From positions 1,292,001-1,356,000 of the forward strand of contig JABAKD010000017.1 in the NCBI GenBank assembly GCA_012845835.1: a stretch of DNA of 64,000 nucleotides, read 5' to 3'. Made by a program: the position numbers and the translations under genes. This stretch comes from Undaria pinnatifida (lineage: Eukaryota; Sar; Phaeophyceae; Laminariales; Alariaceae). Each line of letters begins with the position of its first letter. Position 1 is the first letter of the stretch. Of the stretch, positions 43,503-54,357 are shown piece by piece. Below the pieces are notes generated by a model, which was not told where the DNA came from, made no database searches, and saw only the letters and a list, made by a program, of their open reading frames with translations.

Positions 43503-46200
43503 CATGAAAATGTCATGATTCCATGGTTTGGGAGTTATTTTGTCACGAAACGTTTTGCGGTCAGTAATTTGTGTCGCGAAGTTGTTGGATATCGTCGGTA
43601 ACTTGTGTCACGTTTTAGGTGAACCCACACTAAAAAATTGAATTTCCAGCTGGCAAAACGAGCAGAAACAAAAGCAATAAAATGCCGAGCAAGAAACCAA
43701 ACGAACTAGTAAAAAAGTACAGCAAAGAAACTAACGCTCGAGAGTATGCCACCGCATAATTTCAAACATTATCACGTACCGTTTGGAATGATGCCAATTT
43801 TGTAAATCATTCAGGCGTTGCGGCCATTAAGATTCAACAATTTTTCCAAACTTCCTCCTCGACACTCGCTCGTCTCGCTCGGCACCCGTCCGCGTTCACG
43901 TCGATGTGCGGAACGGACACTGCAGGGCGAGGGGCGTTGGAGCCGCCCCCCGAAGGCGGCGCTCGAACCAAGCCATATTCGACCGAGAATTCCAGCTCCG
44001 CGAATCGCATACTTAGGCCGAGACAAAAAACTCCTGACCAAAGTCCATGACACCAAGGAATGACTCGATATTCAAGGAATGATTTTATATATATTTATAT
44101 TCGGTGATAGATTCGGTTGTAGATTCGGTAATATAGATTCGGTAATACATTCTAGATTTGCCGTCGCGCGTGAGTGAGAGTATCCCGGCTGGTGTCCCGG
44201 CTGATATCACGGTACCACCACAACGTACCACACTTCTCGGGCAACTCGGAAATCGCAACACATCTGAAGATGCCACGATAGAAATGCAGGGTCATTCATC
44301 GACGATAATTACTAAGGGCATGCGGGACACGTGTCACGTGTGGCCGTGCATTCATGAGTGTCCATGAGGATTCATGCTTGAAGGGTTGGTAAATTGTTGG
44401 TACTTGTGCGCCAGATCTGTGCGCTATGAAATCGTCGACCTGGAATACCGAAGGGTCTGTTGTTGTGTTTGCTAAGGAAATCTATGCTTTCAACATAAGC
44501 ACACGCCCCAAGAACAATATGCCATGTCCTTCCCATCATATGTGGCCCTTATCGATAAGATATTGATGTATGTTCCAAGTGTCTTGCGAGCAAAGCGACC
44601 GCTGTTGATATCGAAATGATATATCTTCCGTGCCCAGAACGATAGCCAAGCAGGGCTAGGGTTAATGACGATATATGCATCCGATGTTCTCAGCGGGTGC
44701 AGATTTCTCCTCGCGTTCGGCCCATCTACGTATCAGATGTTCTTTAGTGAATAGGTCTCGTTGGTGATACGTCAAAGTGTGCCCGATTCGAAAGGCAATG
44801 TTGTGCGTAAAGTTGTGTTACTATTAGTTTGCTCTTGTGTGCGGAAGGCAGCATTTTTATCGACAGCGTAATGTTTTCTTCTCCACGAGGAAAAAGTTAC
44901 TGTTTTTGCGAAATTTGAAGCTAATTCCTGTGTTGCAAGGCATGCATCTGTGCCTAACACTGTTATTCGAGCAGCAGCTGTAGACTAGTGGTTTTCGAGC
45001 CTATTCCTGCTCTTCGACCTGCTCACACCATCGTACCCAGTACGACTCCCGGGCTTGTTTACAAAAACAAAGGGACGATAGCTGTTGTTGACATGGCAGC
45101 CACGAGCACGGGTAGGATACAGGGTAACCCTTCTGTGACAAACCCGCGCGTTGTGTGCCGAACGCAACAAGTAGCCTCCACTTCAATTTAGAAAGCCGAT
45201 AGCCTCGAGACCTGGGAACTAGAGATTTTGCAAAGAAGTCTGGAAGATTCCCTAAGAAGGGAGGGGTCGTTTATCAGGCTGACAGATCAGGTTGGGTGCT
45301 GCGGCAGATAAAGGGTTCAATTCTACAGTAGAGCTACTCCAGTAGGTAGCTTAGTCTCGTGTTGACGACTGCGCAACAAGCGGTTTCCCACCAATACCTA
45401 AAATAGCATCTTTGCGTAGCCCTACGATGCTCTTATCACGCCGATCTAAGCAAAGGATGCAACATAAACTACAGTTACAGATTTTGGGTTTCTCGACTCC
45501 GAGCCACATTTTCGACGCTAATCTATCCCAACGGAATGATCTCGTCATATCGGCACACAATACATGTGTCGGAGACGGACGAAGAAAACCTGAAATTAAA
45601 CACTCTGTTCAACGACCGATTCCCGTCGCGATACGGAGCTATCCATTAGTTTCTTTACATTTGCCATAATTTACCATCGCCGGTGCACTGCTCCCGGGTA
45701 GGTGTGAGATCTGGAACGAACGACAAACATAGGATTGATTCAAGTTTCTGTAGCTGACACCCACAAGCCACCCGGGGGAACGTAAGGGAGCTACCGTGCA
45801 GCACAGGATACACCAACGAATAATCCAACAAACGGTGCATCGCACCAAGAATACAGCCTCCACGTCGACAGGGTGCATTGTGAATCGGGCTTTGGTTGCG
45901 GATTGAAAACAGTGTCATCCATTTACAGTGCACAGAATACAAACACAAGCGCATCCTGACAGCAAGCAGGGCATCACATACATGGATGGGAATTGCACTA
46001 GACAGAAACTACTTGTGAAACCAATCCACCACAAGAAACTGGGACCGTCCGCGTGCGCACAAGGGACGTAATCTTCCTGGCGTGTCTATAACGAACATTG
46101 CCCTTCTTTCGATCGTGAATCACAACACACGCAGGGCACGATGTGTAGCTGTAAAACATCACGGGTCGTAAACATATCTGCAACCTCCTGCACGCAGCTT
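43503..46200. other. No gene recognised
   Basis: 43818-44063 is open on both strands without a motif. 44090-44160 has four AGATTCGGTAAT-like repeats. The rest is unassigned. Confidence 0.4.
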
Positions 46201-46208
46201 CCCCGTCG

Positions 46209-48240
46209 TCACTCTTGCTGAGGACAGCCGTTGCTCTGCGCCCATTTGAGCAATTCGAATCGACCCCACGTGGCCGCTATGAAACACGTATAACGATCCC
46301 AAGGGCAGCCTTCTGATCGCGCCCACTGCAGTGTGTCCAGACGCCCTACCCTGGCAGCAGCGGTGCACGTGGTTTCGTCCCATGGGCATCCATTATACCG
46401 TGCCCACTTCAGCATTTCGAATCGACCCCTTGCCGCTGCCTCGCTACAGGTATGAGCATCCCAAGGGCAGCCTTCTGATCGCGCCCACTGCAGTGTGTCC
46501 AGACGCCCTACCCTGGCAGCAGCAGTGCACGTGGTTTCGTCCCATGGGCATCCATTATACCGTGCCCACTTCAGCATTTCGAATCTACCCCTTGCCGCTG
46601 CCTCGCTACAGGTATGAGCATCCAAAGGGCAGCCTTCTGATCGCGCCCACTGCAGTGTGTCCAGACGCCCTACCCTGGCAGCAGCGGTGCACATGGTTTC
46701 GTCCCATGGGCATCCATTATACCGTGCCCACTTCAGCATTTCGAATCGACCCCTTGCCGCTGCCTCGCTACCGGTATGAGCATCCCAAGGGCAGCCTTCT
46801 GATCGCGCCCACGGCAGTATGTCCAGACGCCCTACCCTGGCAGCAGCGGTGCACGTGGTTTCGTCCCATGGGCATCCATTATACCGTGCCCACTTCAGCA
46901 TTTCGAATCGACCCCTTGCCGCTGCCTCGCTACAGGTATGAGCATCCCAAGGGCAGCCTTCTGATCGCGCCCACTGCAGTGTGTCCAGACGCCCTACCCT
47001 GGCAGCAGCAGTGCACGTGGTTTCGTCCCATGGGCATCCATTATACCGTGCCCACTTCAGCATTTCGAATCTACCCCTTGCCGCTGCCTCGCTACAGGTA
47101 TGAGCATCCCAAGGGCAGCCTTCTGATCGCACCCACTGCAGTGTGTCCAGACGCCCTACCCTGGCAGCAGCGGTGCACGTGGTTTCGTCCCATGGGCATC
47201 CATTATACCGTGCCCACTTCAGCATTTCGAATCGACCCCTTGCCGCTGCCTCGCTACAGGTATGAGCATCCCAAGGGCAGCCTTCTGATCGCGCCCACTG
47301 GAGTGTGTCCAGACGCCCTACCCTGGCAGCAGCGGTGCACGTGGTTTCGTCCCATGGGCATCCATTATACCGTGCCCACTTCAGCATTTCGAATCGACCC
47401 CTTGCCGCTGCCTCGCTACCGGTATGAGCATCCCAAGGGCAGCCTTGTTCCCGGGCCCATTGCAGTATGTCTAGACGACCATCCTTGGCTGCATAGGTAC
47501 ACCTGGTTTCGTCCCATGGGCACCCGTTCCACCGTGCCCACTTCAGCACCTGAAAATGACCGTTACTGGCTGCCTCGCTACAAATGGACTCGTCCCACGG
47601 ACAGTCTTGTGCCCGCGCCCACTGCAGCACGTCCAGGTTACCCTCGGCGGCAGCTGTCCTGCATACACGATTTTTGCTCCAACCGAGATTGCTGGCCTGC
47701 ATCCATTTAAGAACGTGAAGATGCCCCCCAACGGCTGCGGTGTAGCTCGAATGCTGGAGCCAGGGGCATCCATTAGCGACCGCCCACTCTATCGTGCCCA
47801 GGTGCCCGCTCCAAACGGCTCCTTCGCAGGTATGCGGGTGCAAGGGGCACCCTTGTGCCCTCGCCCACTGGAAGCACTTCCAAGTGCCCCCGTGCAGCGG
47901 CTCGGTATATTTTGTCACTTATCCAGTCGGCACCGTTCGCCCTCGCCCACTGGAGCACCTCCAGCTTCCCCCCGGCGGCTGCACTCGAGCACGTTTCATA
48001 ATCCCAGGGGCAGTTGTGATGACGAACCCACATAAGGATACCAAGGTGGCCGCCCTCGGCAGCCTTCGAACACGTTTCTTCGCCCCACATGCACTGTTCC
48101 GAACGTACCCATTGCAGGATATCCAGATGTCCAGCACCGGCGGCCTCGCTGGGAGTAGTCTTGTCCCACGAGCTACAGTTCGCTCAGCTCCACCGAATGA
48201 CATCAAAGTGTCCGCCCTTAGCAGCATTTGCGCATCCGGC
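46209..48240 (-). pseudogene. Ankyrin-repeat gene (NGCPWDE type), 5'-broken
   Basis: More than 20 ankyrin-like repeats of 27 residues, with consensus C..AA..G.L..L.WAR..GCPWD. From about 47440 to 46250 the repeats alternate as ETTCTAAARVGRLDTLQWAR and AHTCSEAAARGRFEMLKWAR in about seven 162-bp units that are almost identical. Upstream repeats are more diverged. Open from 47918 to a stop at 46209 (569 codons). An extra base near 47880 (CTTCCAGTGG where the repeat expects CTTCAGTGG) shifts the frame of the upstream repeats, and a TGA near 48193 replaces the arginine of WAR. The 5' end meets the gypsy integrase near 48235. Such repeats mediate protein binding. Whether the 3' ORF is still expressed is unknown. 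Confidence 0.8.
46250..47440. repeat. 162-bp coding tandem array in the ankyrin gene
   Basis: Seven units; GAGCATCCCAAGGGCAGCC marks each, at 162-bp steps. Substitutions are few and often shared between non-adjacent units (for example CTACAGG/CTACCGG and ATCGACC/ATCTACC), as expected from unequal exchange or gene conversion. Confidence 0.9.
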
Positions 48241-49132
48241 CAAGGTGAACAGTAATCTCGGCGGGGTTGCCATCTTTAGTGACGGGATAGATGACGGGTG
48301 ACGTTTGCGCTCGTACGGTATATGGTCCACGCCAGGGGCTGATCAATTTTGGATTGGGACCATCAGCTTCAGTGTATGGGCGGTGGATTAATACCTGTTC
48401 TCCAGGTTTGAAACTGGGAAACGACAGGGTCTCATTTGCGACCGCTTGCTTATCCGCTCGCTCTTTAAGATTACGGCGGGCCAGCTCGTGTGCAAATTGC
48501 AAGTTTTCGACAGTCTGTTTAGAATAGTCGAGCTGTGATTGCGGTGCGGAGGTGGACGGTACTCCAAGAACGAGGTCGACAGGTAGTACAGCTGCACGTC
48601 CAAACATCAGGAAATGAGGAGTTTCCTGGAGCGTGGTAGAGTAAGCTGTATTGTGAGCTAACTGGACAAAAGGCAACAGCTCTGCGCAATTATCGCAGGA
48701 CAAATTGCTGTACATAGCCAACATATTGTGGACAGTGCTGTGTACACGCTCTAAGACAGAGTTGCCCTGAGGGCGAAAAGCGGCTGTACGCGTTTTCTTA
48801 TATCCAAAAACTGATTGTAATTCCTTGACCAATTTGTTGTCAAATTCGTTTTGTTGGTCGGAATGAAGTGTTTCTGGAGGGCCAAACACCGAAAACACGC
48901 GTTCGATTAGATGACGAACGATCGTGCAAGCCGCCTTATTTTTGATGGCTATCAAAATGACAAATCGAGTAAGATGGTCGATGACAGAAATGATGAAGCG
49001 ATTTCCTTGTGACAAGCTCTTATACTCGACAAGATCAACAGCGACGCATTGGAACGCGCGCGTGACAGGGCGGTGTCCCACAGGCAACTTGGGCGGGCGG
49101 TGGATGACTTGCGGTGTTGGCAAGACAGACAC
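48218..49132 (-). pseudogene. gypsy integrase catalytic core
   Basis: D,D-35-E triad visible: VAVDLVEYKS (first Asp), TLHSDQQNEFDNK (second Asp) and GNSVLERVHSTVHN (Glu). It continues through AHNTAYSTTLQETPHFLMFG to PWRGPYTVRAQTSPV, the C-terminal GPY/F-like segment, then HLGRMRKCC and a stop. The last residues coincide with the junction to the ankyrin repeats, so the true C-terminus is lost. Confidence 0.85.
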
Positions 49133-49911
49133 GCTTCAATATGAGTACGGACATCCGTGGACATGTTCGGCCACCAAAATCTATCTCGAATGGTATCGAA
49201 TGTTGCTTTAAAAGCTAAATGACCTCCAGACGCTGGTAGATCATGACACGAATTAATGACAATTTTTCGGAGAGATGTAGGCACTACCAGTTGATGGCGG
49301 AAAGTTCTACGCTTCCGTAAGTGACCAGGAAGGTACGACCGAAATAGCAATCCTTCATTTAAAAAAGAGTAGCTCATCGTGTATTTAGATTCTCCACTAG
49401 GGAGTGGGGCCGATGTTGGTGCTCGGAGGTACTCGAAATACTGACAAAATTCCTCTTTCTGTAGATCGACGAGTTTCGCGGGGTCTACAGTAGAGAAGAC
49501 AGACACAGCGCTCATGAATAATTCACGGTCGCTTTCTACAGGTGCTACGTCGTGCAAATTAGAAGCGGAGAGTTCGTACTCGCGGGGCCCAGGTGGATAG
49601 TACGGTCCCTCAATCGGTACATTGCGACAAATGGCGGCTAATCTGGGCTTGGATGGGATGGGTTCCCCGTTGACTTCGCTAAAAGCACGAGACAACATAT
49701 CAGGCACGACATTTAATTTGCCTGGGACATGTTTGACAGTGAAATCGTAATTCTGAAGTGCGATCGCCCATCGGGTGAGCATGTTAGAGGTGTCCTGCAT
49801 TTTATGCAGGTACGTTAGTGCTTGGTGGTCAGTGCAGCATGTGAAATGCTTGCCCCATAGGTACGGACGCCAGTGGGTGACATCCCAGACCACAGCACAA
49901 CACTCTTTCAT
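48952..49911 (-). pseudogene. gypsy RNase H C-terminal part and integrase zinc domain
   Basis: After a frame change near 49985 the frame reads MKECCAVVWDVTHWRPYLWG and FTCCTDHQALTYLHKM, typical of the RNase H end, then KHVPGKLNVVPDMLSR. The integrase zinc-binding HHCC follows: SCHDLPASGGHLAFK, RFWWPNMS, HIEACLSCQ. The frame is lost after this, near 49120. Confidence 0.85.
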
Positions 49912-49969
49912 GGTGGCACTATAATGACGCTGGCTTATTGAAAAGCGGTGACTATAATACGCGATGATA

Positions 49970-51454
49970 TCAAGATCGGAATCGGAGCTGCTTTCGCGTG
50001 AGCGTTGAGCGAGAAAAATTTCCTACTCCTGCTTCTGAGGCATCGGTATGGACAATAAATTCCCGAGTAAAATCTGGGTATTTAACGACCGGTGCGGAAC
50101 TAAGGGCACGCTTCGCGCGAGCGAATGCTTCACGTTGCGCGGGCCCAAAAGCCTTTTTGAAAGCGGTCTTTTTGACATAATCCTTACGAGTGAGTTCAAC
50201 CAGTGGTGCTGTTATTTCAGCATAACCGTCTATAAAACGGCGGACATAGTTGAGTGTACCTAAGAATCCGCGATTATCTTTGATACACTCAGGCTCAGGC
50301 AGTGCTAAAATGGCTTTGACACGGTCGGCACTGATTGAAATACCTTTTTCCGAAATGACATGGCCAAGATACTCGATTTCTTTCTGACCGAATTGAAGTT
50401 TGGTCGGTTTCAAAGTTAAGCCAGCTGCCTGTAACGCTGAGAACATTTGCTCGAGGGATTTCTGGTGAGCTTCGAACGTAGAATAAAGACAAATAATATC
50501 GTCCATGTACGTAAGAATACCCGACTCAGGACCAAGGTGGCCGAAAGTGACAGACATCATGTGTTGAAACAACCATGGGGCATTTCAAACTCCAAAAGGC
50601 ATACGTTAAAAACAAAACTTGCCGGTCGGAGTGACGAATGCTGTCCGGTCGATGTGCTCTTCTGCGACGGGTAGCTGCCAGAACGCACTGAGGACATCGG
50701 CTGTAGAGATGAATTTGACGCCTCCGACTGCATCCAGACAGGAATCTAAGTTCGGAAGGGGCCAGCTCTTACGGACGATGTTACGGTTGAGGGTATGACG
50801 ATAATCAACACAGAAACGAGGGCTACCGTTCTTCTTTGCGACAAGCGTACACGGGCTACCCCACGGGCTGGGACGTTCTTCGATGATGCCCCATTCAAGC
50901 ATATCGTGAACACACTTATCAATGACAGCTTTAGCTCGAGGGTTGGCGCGGTACGGGGAACGATCGATAGGTCGGGTGTCAGGAGGCAAAGGAAATGTTG
51001 CTTCTGCATTGGTGCAACGACCTAGCTCTGACATTGACAAGGCAAAGACAGGACGGTACCGAGCGCACAAATCTAGGACAGAGACTATCTGGTCAGACGT
51101 GAGCTTAGTGTTAGTAAAAGCTTTGGACAGGGTACCTTCAATCTCGGATTTGGCTTGAGCGATTTCATCAACTGATGTAGGAGTTTTCGCAACGGCATTA
51201 ACGTGCAATTGATCAGGCGTCACTACGGACACAGTGAATAACTGACCAAGACATAAATCAATAGGTGGCGCAACCCCATCAGAAGACGGGTTTGCAATTT
51301 GCACGGCTACTGAACCATCAGCAGCATGCCAAGTAGCAAGAGTGCGAGCGACAATAATTTTCTCGAACACTGACGAGCTACTGGACTCCAAAAACTCAAG
51401 CTCAGACATGATTAGGGGTTCTACCACAACAGTAGAATCGTGGCGGGGAGACAA
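49970..51454 (-). pseudogene. gypsy reverse transcriptase, two internal stops
   Basis: Two open pieces in one frame (51454-50606 and 50572-49970). The first has the fingers: WGIIEERPSPWGSPCTLVAK, KNGSPRFCVDYRHTLN and STADVLSAFWQLPV. Stops TAA (50606-50608) and TGA (50585-50587) flank the conserved RMPFGV. The second piece has the active site GILTYMDDIICLYS, then GLTLKPTKLQFG and YLGHVIS. The YMDD aspartates are intact; the stops make it inactive. HTDASEAGVG at the end begins RNase H. Confidence 0.9.
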
Positions 51455-52197
51455 TCAGTAAAAGCTACGACAAGGGCCTCGTGTCTCGGTTTAAGATCAA
51501 CACGTTTACGTAACCTGACATCGACTCCTTCTGCATCATGGTGGACAGCAGCGACGGACAGGTTAGAGTCGCTAGAGACAGTGGAGGGATCAGCGGGGCG
51601 GGATGCGGGGTAGCTAGTACGATGCACTGCTGGTATAGAATCACCAGTAGAAGGAAAAGACATTACTTGGTTTTCCCAATCAAGAATAGCTCCAAAAATA
51701 GACATGACACTGTTATCAAGGAGTATTGAATCGGGACCAAGAGACGGTACAACTAATGCTTCGACATCGTGCGTAATCGTACCAAGGGTGAGTGAAAAAA
51801 CAACAAACCCTAAGACATTCAACGGCGAACCATTCGCTGCTTGCAAGGCAACGGCGGTTGGCGGGACAGGTTGGATAATGACAGAATGCAAGGTTGGGTG
51901 TGACTTTAACCATGCATGAGAAACTACAGACACATCAGTAGCAGTATCCACAGTGATTGCGGGTACTGGATAGTCTTCTACAGAGCCAGAAATCTGCACT
52001 CTGCGAGACGAAAAGAACAAAGAAAAAGGATGGCGTTTGCATGCCAGCATCGAGCTGTGCCACGCAGTTGTCTTTTTATTATTATTTTCTGGGCGAACAT
52101 CACCCATGACACCCAGGCTCGTGTGGCGTGGCCTCTGAGTACTACGACTGCATTCGGACACGCACGCAGACACCGGGGTATCATCAGCAAACGTCAC
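51421..52197 (-). pseudogene. gypsy aspartic protease
   Basis: Same frame as gag but separated from it by stops. It has AITVDTATDVSVVSHAWL, the active-site region; DTA in place of DTG is an accepted variant (DT/SG or DT/SA). About 80 residues later comes ILLDNSVMSIFGAILDW, the second conserved part. The frame ends at a TAG at 51421, 33 bases after the RT frame opens, so continuing into RT needs a frame change here. Confidence 0.75.
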
Positions 52198-52617
52198 CCG
52201 CTTGCGCGGACGGAGTGAGCTGAGACTACTTCGACCTGAGACAAGGACACTCTTAACAGATAAACCACGGTCAACTCCGTGACTGCTTCTACCATCGACG
52301 AGGACATTCGGTACGGGACACTCAGTACCTACTGCTACTGTTGCGATGAGTTTCCTCTTCGCGCTAACCTCGCCTACCGGGCAGGTAGCAAGGTGGGTCC
52401 CAACTGCAAGTAGCGCTGCAACAGCTGGGCTCCGTCAGTTGTCTTCGCCACGTCTGCTGCTCGCCTGGCTCCTGCGGTCGTCTTCAGCATCGTCATCGTC
52501 GTCGTCACGGTGGTGGCGGCGGAAACGGCGAGAGTTGCCGCGGGGGGAATTCGACCTGTCACGCTTTGAAACGTGGCGTGACTTCATGTCGCGTGCCTTT
52601 TGCAGGCACGTGGACTC

Positions 52618-53877
52618 CTAGTGCCCTACGGGTTTGTCGCACCTATCATAGGTGCAGTGGGGGCGGGGTTTGCGTTGGTTGTTGCTTCCCTGAGTTCCCC
52701 GTTGGCGCGGCTGCTGGCGAATGCCTTGCTGCTGACGACCCTGCTGACGTTGCTGCCTTCTCGGCGACTGCAACTGACGGACAGCAGTGCGGTTTGGGAC
52801 GGACGTAAATGACATGGCGCTTATAGTGGTGGCCCCACCAGTGAGGCGTGCGGCCTCGTGACGGCGAGCACGCTCGATAGCTTCTTTAAAATAAGTATCT
52901 GGTTTTTCCCCACTTTGCAACAACTGCAATGCGGGTGGCAGACTGTGTTGCCACAGTGTGACAGTTATCACTGCCCAAGGCGTACGACCTTTGGCATGAC
53001 GTTCGACAGCCGATTCGAATCGGGACATAAGCGCGCGGAAACGTAGCGCAGAGGCGGATACAGTCTCGCCTTTTTCTGTCTTAAAAGTCGCTAGTTTCAT
53101 GGCGCATTCCTCTACCGAATTAGAGGGCATGAGTATATCGAGAAGAGCTAATTTAAGCTCCTCCCAGGTGGAAGGCGGGGCAAACGAAATTGGATTACTC
53201 ATGTTCTCGGCATTGACAACGTTGGCACACCAATCAATCCTTCCTGACATTAGTTGTTTGTATAGCGTAAGACAGGGACCATCACAAATAAGTGACAGAT
53301 GCTCAAAGGCAAGATTATCCGCGAATTTCTCGTCGTGCGGAGCTACGGCTTTCGCTCGGAAACCAACATCGAGGCGAAACTGAGACAAGACCTCTGCAAC
53401 ATCAACGTCGGCGTTACCAGGTAAGCGCGGTAAGCTACGTACGTCATTGGGCGTGAAAGTGACAGCTTTCGTTGCGGACAGCACTCCTGCGTACGTGGGA
53501 ACTGGTTGGACAGGGAGAGGGTTCGAGGGGTCAGTCTCGGACGAAGCGGCAGACGAACTACCTGAGACACTCATACTTGCCAGTTGTTGGAGCATGGAGT
53601 TATGTTGATCGGAGAGCTGGTCGATCTCGTCGTTTTCCATGCGTTCAAGCTGGTGATTGATGATGCGAGCTAGGCGCTCGCGGATGGCGACGATGGATGC
53701 GGGAGAAGTCGGTGAAGCGGTTTCTGGTGAATTCCGTTTGTGCTCTTGGACGCCTTCCGAGCGTGCCGGATTTTTTTTTTCCCGCTGCGGGGTCGACCTA
53801 CTCTCCGTCAGTAGACAATCACACAGACTAGGAATCGACGCGAACAAGTTGATTTTCCAACTGCCGCCAGACGCCAA
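52618..53877 (-). pseudogene. gypsy gag (capsid and start of zinc knuckle)
   Basis: About 400 codons open. The likely start is an ATG inside the frame, for example at MENDEIDQLSDQ; the upstream part may be leader. The middle has the gag capsid-like segment TWEELKLALLDILMPSNSVE and LATFKTEKGETVSASALRFR, followed by an Arg/Gln-rich stretch. It ends within a C-x4-C-x4-GH...C knuckle: CTYDRCDKPVGH, then a TAG at 52618-52620, with the last Cys of the knuckle in frame just beyond. The frame stays open a further 50 codons before a TGA. Confidence 0.8.
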
Positions 53878-54357
53878 TAAGATTCGTAGTCAAAACCGTC
53901 GGTGGGTCGTGATCCCACTTCTCTCTGCGTGAGCAGAGTGTTCCCACTGTTGAACTACGACGGCGGCGTGTGTGACAACACGGGCTGATACAGCAGGCCG
54001 TTGAGAGAGGGAGAGACAGGACAGGTTGAGAAGAACTCCCAGAGGTGCAAGGAGTAGTAGTAGTAGTTGTTGTTGTGAGAGCGGTGGGCGAGCAGTTGTC
54101 AGTGCTCCCTCAGCTCTCGGATAAAAGGAACAATCCAGCGCGACCTTCCAAAGTCCCGCTGCGGAGAATCCGCTAGGCGGTGTATCCGCCGCGGAGGATC
54201 CGTCAGCGGAACGTGGAGGGGAAGGCTCCGTGGCGTGTTCTAGACATGATAATCTCCCGTGTTCCCCAAGCGATCCTTCCAGAAACGATGTCTGGAAGGT
54301 TGAAGGGGTTTCGACATTTTCCCTAGGCATGTTGGTTCGGGGACATGGTATCCACAT
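53878..54357 (-). repeat. Putative 5' LTR and leader of the gypsy element
   Basis: About 480 bp between the palindrome arm and gag. Read on the minus strand it begins TGATGTGGATACCATGTCCC and contains a TATA-like TTTTATCC near 54118. TTGGCGTCTGGCGGCAGTTG just before gag could be a primer-binding site. No second LTR copy is present to confirm the ends. Confidence 0.4.

Larger units (their letters stand above)
48218..54357 (-). mobile_element. Ty3/gypsy retrotransposon, decayed, 3'-truncated
   Basis: Domain order on the minus strand: gag with zinc knuckle, protease, reverse transcriptase, RNase H, integrase. RNase H before integrase is the Ty3/gypsy order. gag, protease and the RNase H/integrase zinc part share one frame; RT and the integrase core are in another, so at least three frame changes are needed, and there are stops in the knuckle and in RT. 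The integrase C-terminus runs into ankyrin repeats near 48235, so the 3' LTR is missing. The element cannot be autonomous. Confidence 0.9.

Noticed and set aside
46331-47710. 459-codon plus-strand open frame
   Set aside because: It is the antisense of the 162-bp ankyrin array. One stop-free unit repeated seven times makes a long open frame by chance.
46209-48240. Giant-virus insertion, because similar ankyrin repeats occur in mimivirus-like genomes
   Set aside because: No virus hallmark gene is near. The same repeat style is common in stramenopile nuclear genomes, and the surroundings are retroelements and introns.
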